Below are positions 14,427-21,800 of a stretch of 28,809 nt of DNA, piece after piece. A program made the translations under genes and the position numbers. The notes beneath the pieces were generated by a model. That model saw only the letters and a program-made list of their open reading frames with translations, was not told the DNA's origin and did not search any database. The stretch spans positions 1 through 28,809 of the forward strand of contig JBEKVE010000016.1 in NCBI GenBank assembly GCA_049514335.1, read 5' to 3'. Source of the DNA: JBEKVE01 sp049514335. Its GTDB lineage: Bacteria > Actinomycetota > Acidimicrobiia > Acidimicrobiales > UBA8190. Numbering within the stretch: the stretch's first letter is position 1; every line of letters starts with the position of its first letter.

Positions 14427-16922
14427 ATGGGTCGAACGCTTCGATCGACGGTACGAGCAGTCGTCGGGATTCCGAGGGCCGTGCTCGCCACGGCAATCGC
14501 CCTGGCAATGGTCCTGGCATCGGCCGGCGGCCTGGTGGCGGCGCACGCCGCCTCGGCCTCGACCATGTACGAGGGCCTGTTCGTCGGCGCCCAGACCGCC
14601 AGCGCGGTGCAGTCGCAGGCGCAGCAGCTCGGGTATCCGGTCAACACCATGACCGTGTACGCCGACGGCACCGACTACAACACCTACTCCCCGGCGTCGG
14701 GCCCGTACACCCTCTTGCTGGGTGTGGGCGCGCTCACTCCCGCCGAGGCCGCCACCATCGGTCAGTCCCTGGTGGCCACCGGTCATGCCGACACCATCTG
14801 GCGGATCATGTGGGAGATGAACCAGAACGTCTCGGGATGGTTCGACCCCTGGAACCAGAACGCCATGTCGGCGTCGACCTACATCTCGACGTTCCAGGCC
14901 ATCGTGACCGCGGCTCGTGACGTTCCCGGCCAGCAGTTCCAGTTCATGTGGAACCCCAACGGTGGGAGCGGCAACGAGAACTCCGGCCGGACCTGGAACG
15001 ACACCTACCCCGGTGACGCCTACGTCGACATGGTCGGCGTGGACCAGTACGACTTCTCCGGGTACCAGGCGAACATCTCGACGGCAGAGGCTTTCGCCCA
15101 GCAGCACGGCAAGCCGTTCGCCATTCCCGAGTGGGGCCTGAACGGCACCGACGACCCGTCCTACATCAACTACGTGTCGAGCGTCTGCCACAGCGGCGAT
15201 GTGGCCCTGCAGGCGTACTTCGACTACGCGGGTTCGGTCAACTCCTGGCTGGGGGACTTCCCGCAGTCACAGACGGCATTCACCGCCGACTTCGGCTCGC
15301 CCATCTCGACCGGGACGACCACGACACCGCCGACCACCACACCGCCGGTGACCACCGCCCCGACCACCACATCTCCAGTGGGCGCCCCGCCGGTGACCAC
15401 ACCGCCGGTGACCACACCGCCGGTGACCACACCCCCGGTGACCACACCGCCGGTGACCACACCGCCGGTGACCACGCCGCCGACATCGACGCCGAAGACG
15501 ATGGTTGTCATGATGGAGAACCAGGGGCTCTCCAACGTGGAGACGAGTGCGACGCCGTATATCGACAGCCTGACCAAGGACTACGGTCTGGCGACGGAGT
15601 CCTACGGCATCATCCACCCGAGCCTGCCCAACTACCTGGCTCTGGCGTCCGGTTCCACGCAGGGACAGACGACGGACACCTCCCCGACATTCCCCAACGT
15701 CACCACGCTGGCCAGCCAGCTGGCGACGGCCGGAGTGTCGGAGCAGGCGTACGCCGAGAACCTGCCGGCTTCCAACCAGACCCAGGACTCGGGCTACTAC
15801 GTGGCGCACCACAACGTTTGGGTCTACTTCCCGAACGCTCCCATCTCGGACGCCGATCCGGGGACGAACAACGCGACGATGCTGGCGGCGCTCAACAGCG
15901 CCACCCCGCCCAACTTCGTGTGGTTCACGCCCAGCGTGATGGACGACGGTGATGGCCAGACCACGGAGGCGGCATCGCTCTCAGGCGAGAACTCGTTCCT
16001 GTCGTCCTTGATCCCCGCTGTCCAGGCGACATCCTGGTACAAGAGCGGTGGCAAGGTCGTCGTGGAGTGGGACGAGGCGCTCGACAGCGACACCTCGGGC
16101 ATCAACGGTGGCGCCGGTGGGCACACGCTCACGATCGTCGTCAGCGCAGCCGGACCCTCGACGAGCTCGACGCCAGTCGACCAGATCGGTGTCCTGCACT
16201 CGCTCGAGGACACCTACGGACTCCCGCACCTGGGAGGGTCGTCGGCGAACGGCACCATCGACTCACTGCTCGATGCCACGGTCAGCACACCGCCGACAAC
16301 GACGCCGCCGGTGACCACACCGCCGACCACGACGCCGCCGACAACGACGCCGCCGGTGACCACACCGCCGACAACCACGCCGCCGGTGACCACACCGCCG
16401 ACCACGACGCCGCCGACAACGACGCCGCCAGTGAAGAACTCGGCTCCGGCGGTTCCGACCGGATTCCAGGTCCGTGTGACCGGCAGCACCGTCACCCTGA
16501 CGTGGACCAACTCGGCGGGAACGCTCGGCAACGACATCTACCGTGACGGGAACGAGATCGCATGGCCCGGTTGGCCGAACAGCGTGATCAACTCGTACCA
16601 GGACGTTGCAGTGGCGACGGGATCGCACACCTACGCGGTGGCGGCGTACAACTCTTCGGGCCTCGGCCCGCAGACGGCTGCCATCACGATCACGGTGGCG
16701 ACCACACCGCCGGTGACAACGCCGCCCACCACGACGCCGCCGGTGACGACGCCGCCCACCACGACGCCGCCGGTGACCACACCGCCGGCCGGGGGTTCGG
16801 GTGGCCGTCACCACCACGGCTCGGGACGGACGGCCGAGGCCCTGACTGCGCAGACCACGGCGACCGTCCACCTCGCCAGCCACACCGAGCACCGTGGTCA
16901 CCAGGTTCCCGCCGTTGGGTGA
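14427..16922 (+). CDS. Secreted modular enzyme A: GH26-like domain, PF04185-type phosphoesterase, FN3
   Basis: 831 residues. The ATG at 14427 is preceded by AGAGAGG at 8 bases and gives the same MGR start as its paralog at 18851. A signal peptide (1 to about 43) ends near AAHAASAS. The GH26-like domain (about 44-292) has a probable acid/base Glu130 in WRIMWEMNQ and a probable nucleophile Glu235 in IPEWG. A VTTPP-repeat linker (about 295-355) leads to an alkaline-phosphatase-superfamily phosphoesterase (about 358-618) with MMENQGLS (Glu364), HPSLPNYLALASG, VVEWDE and GGHT. A second linker precedes an FN3-like domain (about 671-757), and a third leads to a His-rich 40-residue tail. It is exported and probably acts on an extracellular glycan and a phosphate ester. 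No LPXTG or membrane anchor was seen. It lies under riboswitch A and is followed by a terminator. Confidence 0.88.
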   Translation: MGRTLRSTVRAVVGIPRAVLATAIALAMVLASAGGLVAAHAASASTMYEGLFVGAQTASAVQSQAQQLGYPVNTMTVYADGTDYNTYSPASGPYTLLLGVGALTPAEAATIGQSLVATGHADTIWRIMWEMNQNVSGWFDPWNQNAMSASTYISTFQAIVTAARDVPGQQFQFMWNPNGGSGNENSGRTWNDTYPGDAYVDMVGVDQYDFSGYQANISTAEAFAQQHGKPFAIPEWGLNGTDDPSYINYVSSVCHSGDVALQAYFDYAGSVNSWLGDFPQSQTAFTADFGSPISTGTTTTPPTTTPPVTTAPTTTSPVGAPPVTTPPVTTPPVTTPPVTTPPVTTPPVTTPPTSTPKTMVVMMENQGLSNVETSATPYIDSLTKDYGLATESYGIIHPSLPNYLALASGSTQGQTTDTSPTFPNVTTLASQLATAGVSEQAYAENLPASNQTQDSGYYVAHHNVWVYFPNAPISDADPGTNNATMLAALNSATPPNFVWFTPSVMDDGDGQTTEAASLSGENSFLSSLIPAVQATSWYKSGGKVVVEWDEALDSDTSGINGGAGGHTLTIVVSAAGPSTSSTPVDQIGVLHSLEDTYGLPHLGGSSANGTIDSLLDATVSTPPTTTPPVTTPPTTTPPTTTPPVTTPPTTTPPVTTPPTTTPPTTTPPVKNSAPAVPTGFQVRVTGSTVTLTWTNSAGTLGNDIYRDGNEIAWPGWPNSVINSYQDVAVATGSHTYAVAAYNSSGLGPQTAAITITVATTPPVTTPPTTTPPVTTPPTTTPPVTTPPAGGSGGRHHHGSGRTAEALTAQTTATVHLASHTEHRGHQVPAVG
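15312..15490 (+). repeat. Tandem 15-bp repeats encoding VTTPP linker 1 of enzyme A
   Basis: The unit gtgaccacaccgccg (Val-Thr-Thr-Pro-Pro) is repeated at least six times almost perfectly, flanked by degenerate TTTTPPTTT units. It is a flexible, probably O-glycosylated linker between the GH26-like and phosphoesterase domains. Near-identical units at DNA level suggest recent expansion by slippage. Confidence 0.9.
16288..16434 (+). repeat. Thr/Pro tandem repeat, linker 2 of enzyme A
   Basis: Alternating units of acaacgacgccgccg and gtgaccacaccgccg type encode TTTPP and VTTPP. They separate the phosphoesterase and FN3 domains. The higher-order order of the two unit types is itself repeated, so the array probably grew by duplication of longer blocks. 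Confidence 0.88.
16699..16797 (+). repeat. Thr/Pro tandem repeat, linker 3 of enzyme A
   Basis: The same VTTPP/TTTPP units as in linkers 1 and 2 occur after the FN3 domain. They lead into a short Gly/His-rich C-terminal tail (GGSGGRHHHGSG) with no recognised domain. Confidence 0.85.
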
Positions 16923-16981
16923 GCTCGACCCGGTGGGGTGAAAATACACAAAATATCGCCACGATCAGTGGAACGTCGGGG

Positions 16982-17022
16982 AGGTGCGGCCTGGGATCAC
17001 CGGGCCGCACCTTCTTCGTTTT
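16982..17022 (+). terminator. Rho-independent terminator of enzyme A transcript
   Basis: AGGTGCGGCC (16982-16991) pairs perfectly with GGCCGCACCT (17003-17012) as a 10-bp stem with an 11-base loop, followed by TTCTTCGTTTT. It lies 60 bases after the stop of enzyme A, so the gene behind it needs its own promoter. Confidence 0.9.
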
Positions 17023-17276
17023 GGCTCCGTTCCCGGCCTGGATGTGCCCGGTGGGGAGCCCGCTGAGACGCCATTTCCTCAGGTGGCCCAGCCAAAGGCC
17101 CAACGCCCCTGGCCCGAGAGGTCCCTTCGCCTCTGCGCCGGGCGCCGGTCCGGGGCCGAAACCTCGTTTGACGTGCATTTTCCCGCCCAGCAACGAGGCC
17201 CAGAATGCGCCAGCCGACAGGCAGTGGGTGTTGTGCTCACGGTGGTCGCCCTGCGCTCAAGGTGGTCATTTCCCGC
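17023..17276. other. Intergenic region between enzymes A and B
   Basis: After the terminator come about 250 bases with no recognised gene. Runs such as TGGCCCAGCCAAAGGCCC can form small hairpins, but no c-di-GMP riboswitch core (GCAAACC…GACGCAAAGCC) occurs here, in contrast to the leaders of enzymes A and C. Positions 17257-17284 hold the promoter of enzyme B. Confidence 0.5.
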
Positions 17277-17284
17277 GCCGATAG
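17258..17284 (+). promoter_or_regulatory. FliA/WhiG (sigma28)-like promoter of enzyme B
   Basis: GCCGATAG (17277-17284) differs from the -10 consensus GCCGATAA at one base. CAAG or TCAA lies 15 or 16 bases upstream at the -35 position, where TAAA is the consensus. The same GCGCCGATAGTG block occurs before enzyme C (18649-18660). Transcription would start at about 17290. Confidence 0.6.
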
Positions 17285-17291
17285 TGGTTTT

Positions 17292-17322
17292 GAGCCACGA
17301 ACCACGTGGCTCGCTTTCTTTT
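17292..17322 (+). promoter_or_regulatory. Perfect hairpin plus T-rich tract at the predicted 5' end of enzyme B mRNA
   Basis: GAGCCACG (17292-17299), loop AACCA, and CGTGGCTC (17305-17312) are followed by GCTTTCTTTT. It looks like an intrinsic terminator but starts almost at the predicted transcription start, about 25 bases before the SD. It could be an attenuator, an mRNA-stabilising 5' hairpin or a dyad operator. Confidence 0.5.
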
Positions 17323-17348
17323 GCGGCCTACATCGGGGGAGGACCGAG

Positions 17349-18593
17349 GTGCACAAGGGAATCGGACGGTTCCTAGGCCTACCCAAGGAATTCGTGGTCG
17401 CCATGCTGGGCGTGGCATTGGCGGTCACCGTCGGGGTGGACATCACCGCCACCCCCACCGGAGCCCATGCCGCCCTGGCGCAGACCCCCGTGACGAGCAC
17501 CCTGGTGCCCCGGGCCACCACGACGACACCTCCCACCACGGCGCCTCCGGTCACCACGGCACCCACCACGACGCCCCCGCCCCCCGTCGCCACCACGCAG
17601 GCGGCCCCGGCGCCGAAGCCCCACGCTCCCGCCACGGCGGCCAAACCCACCACCCCCACCCACCCGGCTCCGACGCAGGCGGGTCGGGTGGCCGCCTCGA
17701 TCCCCTTCGGGGTCTACGTGGGCTCCGCTGATCCCTCGGGGGTGGCGAGTTTCGCCTCGAGTACCGGCACCCACCCCGCCTATGCCGCGGACTACCTCCC
17801 CATCAACAACGGGTGGGCGGGGATGAGCGACGCCTCGCAGCTGTCGTGGCTCTTCGGCGCGTGGCGCGGGACCGGGTACACCCTCGATCTCGGCGTTCCC
17901 ATCATCCCCACCGATTCGAGCGGCAACCCCGTCGGCACCCTGGCCGGCGGAGCGGCCGGACAGTACAACCAGTACTTCGTGACGCTCGGCCAATCCCTCG
18001 TCTCCTACGGCGAGGGCAACGCCGTGTTGCGCCTCGGATGGGAGTTCAACGGGAACTGGTATCCGTGGGCCGTGTCCGATGCAACCGACGCGGCGAACTT
18101 CGCGGCGTACTTCCGCCAGATCGTCACATCCATGCGATCCGTGCCGGGGCAGTCGTTCAAGTTCGTGTGGAACCCCGACGGGGGCGGCGCGTCGTCGGAC
18201 GGTTCGTACACGCCGGCGCAGGCCTATCCGGGCAGCGCCTATGTCGACGACATCGGCATCGACATGTACGACCAGTGCTGGTCGTCGCCGATCACGCCGC
18301 AGAACGCGTGGGAGGAGCAGCTCACCGGAACCTGGGGTCTCGACTGGGTTGCGAGTTTCGCGTCGGCCGAGGGCCGTCCCATCGTGTTCCCGGAGTGGGG
18401 CGTGACAGGTACGGGCTCGAGTCACGGCATGGGCGACGACCCGTACTTCATCGATCAGTTCGGCGCATGGATCGTGCAGCACGACGTGGCGTGGACCGCG
18501 TACTTCAACTACGACGCGTCCGACGGCTCGCACGATCTCTTCGACGGGAGTTTTCCCGCCACGCTGGCCGCGTTCCGCACGGTGTTCGGCTGA
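17349..18593 (+). CDS. Secreted or membrane-tethered GH26-like glycoside hydrolase B
   Basis: 414 residues from GTG 17349, with GGGGGAGGA just upstream; the frame is open further 5' only through intergenic sequence. An N-terminal hydrophobic segment (about 14-38) is a signal peptide or anchor. A Thr/Pro/Ala linker follows (about 50-115, with TTTTPPTTAPPVTTAPTTTPP), then the GH26-like domain (about 117-414). The catalytic candidates are Glu232 in LRLGWEFNG and Glu349 in FPEWGV. It lacks the phosphoesterase and FN3 domains of its two neighbours, and its linker lies before the catalytic domain, not after it. If the signal is not cleaved, the enzyme would sit on a stalk on the cell surface. It has a WhiG/FliA-like promoter but no riboswitch. 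The polysaccharide attacked is not known. Confidence 0.85.
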   Translation: MHKGIGRFLGLPKEFVVAMLGVALAVTVGVDITATPTGAHAALAQTPVTSTLVPRATTTTPPTTAPPVTTAPTTTPPPPVATTQAAPAPKPHAPATAAKPTTPTHPAPTQAGRVAASIPFGVYVGSADPSGVASFASSTGTHPAYAADYLPINNGWAGMSDASQLSWLFGAWRGTGYTLDLGVPIIPTDSSGNPVGTLAGGAAGQYNQYFVTLGQSLVSYGEGNAVLRLGWEFNGNWYPWAVSDATDAANFAAYFRQIVTSMRSVPGQSFKFVWNPDGGGASSDGSYTPAQAYPGSAYVDDIGIDMYDQCWSSPITPQNAWEEQLTGTWGLDWVASFASAEGRPIVFPEWGVTGTGSSHGMGDDPYFIDQFGAWIVQHDVAWTAYFNYDASDGSHDLFDGSFPATLAAFRTVFG

Positions 18594-18595
18594 GC

Positions 18596-18622
18596 GGCGC
18601 GTCGCGCAGCGGACGTTGCGCC
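18596..18622 (+). terminator. Possible terminator of enzyme B
   Basis: GGCGC (18596-18600) and GCGCC (18618-18622) pair, with GTC/GAC pairing inside and a small bulge. CCCCTTGTTT follows. It lies between the stop of enzyme B and the -35 of enzyme C. Confidence 0.5.
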
Positions 18623-18631
18623 CCCCTTGTT

Positions 18632-18658
18632 TGAATCGGGTGGGGATCGCGCCGATAG
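18632..18658 (+). promoter_or_regulatory. FliA/WhiG (sigma28)-like promoter of enzyme C
   Basis: TGAA (18632-18635), a spacer of exactly 15 bases, and GCCGATAG (18651-18658). The consensus is TAAA-N15-GCCGATAA, so the fit is 3/4 and 7/8 with the right spacing. Transcription would begin near 18665, about 33 bases before riboswitch C, giving a leader of about 186 bases. Confidence 0.68.
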
Positions 18659-18697
18659 TGATGTTGCAGGAGTTACACAGCGTGACGAAGTGAGAAG

Positions 18698-18771
18698 TGA
18701 AAAGGGCAAACCCCTCGTGAGAGGGGGACGCAAAGCCACGGGACTCGATGAGTCAGCCGGGCTGCCGAACT
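18698..18771 (+). ncRNA. Cyclic-di-GMP-I riboswitch (GEMM-I) C, leader of enzyme C
   Basis: Core elements in order: AGGGCAAACC (to 18712), hairpin CCCCTC-GTGA-GAGGGG (18711-18726) with a GNRA tetraloop, GACGCAAAGCC, stem GACTC-gat-GAGTC, and the 3' strand AGCCGGGCTGCCGAAC. The Vc2 G20 equivalent is G (18705), as expected for c-di-GMP. The 3' half is nearly identical to riboswitch A at 14272-14348, differing in the loop of the second stem, so the two are duplicates. The P1b stem sequences differ but both pair, which shows covariation. Confidence 0.94.
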
Positions 18772-18819
18772 GGCGGGGGGCCGCAGGAAACACCAGCTGA
18801 AGCCCCGACGCGCCCGTGC

Positions 18820-18846
18820 GCAGCCCGGCTCCTCGAGGGGGGGAGC
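18820..18846 (+). promoter_or_regulatory. Putative expression platform of riboswitch C (anti-aptamer strand and SD-sequestering hairpin)
   Basis: GCAGCCCGGCT (18820-18830) is perfectly complementary over 11 bases to AGCCGGGCTGC (18755-18765) in the aptamer 3' strand. Overlapping it, GCTCC (18828-18832) can pair with GGAGC (18842-18846), burying the GGGGAG ribosome binding site of GTG 18851. The two pairings exclude each other. The complementarity is seen; the switch is inferred. Confidence 0.6.
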
Positions 18847-18850
18847 GATC

Positions 18851-21800
18851 GTGGGGCGAGCGCAAGCGGTCAAACGGAGTCTCGGTCAGGTGCGCCGGGA
18901 CGTGGCACGCATCACCACCGGACGGATCCGTCCGGTCACCACGGGCGTGGCGTGCCTGTTCGTCCTCCTGGCGTCGGTGGGGGGCCTCGTGCTCGCCAAC
19001 GTGGCACAGGCGAGCTCGGGCGCGGCGGCGATCCCGCTCGGGGACTACGCCGGCTGGGTCGACCCCTCCGGCATCGCCGCCTTCGGGGCGACGACGGGCA
19101 CCCATCCCACGCTCGCCACCGACTACCTCGACTGGTCCGGGAGCTGGAGCGACATGGACAGCGCCTCGGGCATGGGCGGCTGGGCCGGTTCGGGCTACCG
19201 CCTCGTGCTGGGCGTGCCCCTCGTTCCCAGCAGCTCCGGCGCCACGCTGGCGCAGGGCGCCACCGGAAGCTACAACCAGTACTTCGCCACCTTGGCCCAG
19301 AACCTCGTGGCCGAGGGCGAGGGCAACGCCATCCTGCGTCTCGGGTGGGAGTTCAACGGGACGTGGTACCCGTGGAGCGTCGCCAGCAACACCGACGCAC
19401 AGAACTTCGCCGCCTACTGGCGACAGATCGTCAACACCATGCGCGCCGTTCCCGGTGCGAACTTCGCCTTCCTGTGGAACCCCAACCTGGGTGGCTCCTC
19501 CAGCTGGGACCTCACGCAGGCCTACCCGGGAAGCGCCTACGTCTCCTACGTCGGCTCCGACACCTACGACGAGTACTGGGGCACGCCCCAGACGCCGCAG
19601 AACGCGTGGAGCAACATCCTGAGCCAGTCGTGGGGGCTCAACTGGCTGTCGAGCTTCGCCGCCTCGGAGGGTGTGCCCATCGCCATCCCCGAGTGGTCGA
19701 CGTGCATCCGCAGCGACGGGCACGGGCTCGGTGACGACCCGTACTTCATGAACCAGTTCTCCAACTGGCTGGCGTCGAACAACGTCGCCTTCGACGACAT
19801 CTTCTCCTTCAACGACACCGCCGGCGGGCAGGACAACGACATCACCGACGGAAACTTCCCGAACGCGCTGACCGCCTTCGAGCAGGACTTCGGCGGCGAC
19901 AACGCGGCCCTGTCGGGGGGCTCGAGCTCCCCGACGACCACGAGCACGACGGCGGCGCCGACCACGACGACGCGGGCACCGACCACCACGGTGGCACCCA
20001 CGACGAGTACCACCTCTTCGCCGGCCCAGTCGTCGTCGACCGGCCCCGCCCACGTCATGCTCGTCATGATGGAGAACGAGAGCTACGACCAGGTCATCGG
20101 GTCGAGCTCGATGCCCTACACCAACGGCCTGGCCTCCACCTACGGCTCGGCCACGGACAGCTACGCATTCGGGCATCCGTCGTTGCCCAACTATCTCGAC
20201 ATCGTGAGCGGGTCCAACCAGGGCGTCACCCAGGACGAGCCGCCTTCGAGCTCGGGCGTGTTCAACGTCCCCACCCTCGCCACCCAGCTGGCCGGGGCGG
20301 GCATCCCCGCCAAGGCGTACATGGAGAGCCTGCCCTCCGACCCCACCAACGACTCCGGGCTCTATGTCGTGCACCACAACCCGTGGGAGTACTTCACCAA
20401 CCCGCCCGCCATGGCCAACGCCACGAGCTTGGTGAGCAACCTCGACGCGGCCGGAGCTCCGGACTTCGTCTGGTACACGCCCAACGTGGACGACGACGCC
20501 GACACGGGCGCCTCCCAGGCCACCATCCTGGGCGACGAGGACTCGTTCCTGTCCTCGTTCATCCCGCAGGTGCAGGCCACGTCGTGGTACCAGGCCGGCG
20601 GTCAGGTCATCGTGCAGTGGGACGAAGGCGACGACAGCGACACGGCGGGCATCAACGGCGACGCCGGCGGCCACGTCACCACGATCGTCGTGAGCGCGGC
20701 CCTCCACGGCCAGCAGGACAGTGCCGCGGTCGACACCGTCGGGGTCCTGCACTCCATCGAGGACGCCTACGGGCTCGCCCACCTGGGCGGCTCGTCGGCG
20801 GACGGCACCATCGACGCGCTGTTGAGCGGCTCGGGCTCGTCGTCCACCACGACCACGACGACCACCACGGCTCCCGCACCCACGACGACGACCACCACGG
20901 CGCCGCCCACCACCACGACGACCCGGCCGCCCACCACCACGACCACGGCGGCGCCCACCACGACCACGACCCGGCCGCCCACCACCACGACCACGGCGGC
21001 GCCCACCACGACGACCACGGCGGCGCCCACCACGACCACGACGCGGCCATCGTCGACCACCACCACGACCCAGGGGTCGTCGCCCTCGCCGCGCATCCCC
21101 GCCGCGCCCTCGAGCCTGGTGGCCACGGCCAGCGGGAGCACGGTGTCGCTGTCGTGGAGCAACCCGGCGGGCACGCTCGGAGACGACGTGTTCCGTGACG
21201 GCGTCGAGATCGCCTGGCCCGGCTGGCCGAGCCCGGTGATCACGAGCTACCAGGACGCCGGCGTGACCACGGGCACCCACACCTACTACGTGACGGCCTA
21301 CGACTCGGCCGGCGTCGGGCCGTCCAGCAACGCCGTGACCGTGTCGACACCGGTGGCCAACACGAGGACGACGCCCTCGCCCGCCCCGACGACGGTGCCC
21401 GACAAGAGCGGCCGCGGCTACTGGCTGGTGGCCAAGGACGGCGGGGTGTTCGCCTTCGGCGACGCCGCCTTCTACGGCTCGACCGGGGCCACGCACCTGG
21501 CCGCGCCGATCGTGTCGATGGCCGCCACGCCCGACGCCGGGGGCTACTGGCTGGTGGGCTCGGACGGCGGGGTCTTCGCCTTCGGCGACGCCGGCTACTT
21601 CGGGTCCACCGGGGCCATGCACCTGGCGGCGCCGGTGGTGTCGATGGCCCCCACGCCCGACGGCAAGGGCTACTGGCTGGTGGCCTCGGACGGCGGCGTG
21701 TTCGCCTTCGGTGACGCCGGCTACTTCGGCTCGGCCGCCTTCTTGCACCTCACGAGCCCGGTGGTGTCCATGGTCACCACGCCCGACGGCGAGGGCTACT

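Noticed and set aside
15312..16797. CRISPR-like array from regularly repeated units.
   Set aside because: The units are contiguous 15-bp coding repeats with no unique spacers, in frame within a long gene.
17023..17348. A third c-di-GMP riboswitch before enzyme B.
   Set aside because: The GCAAACC and GACGCAAAGCC core strings are absent from the whole gap.
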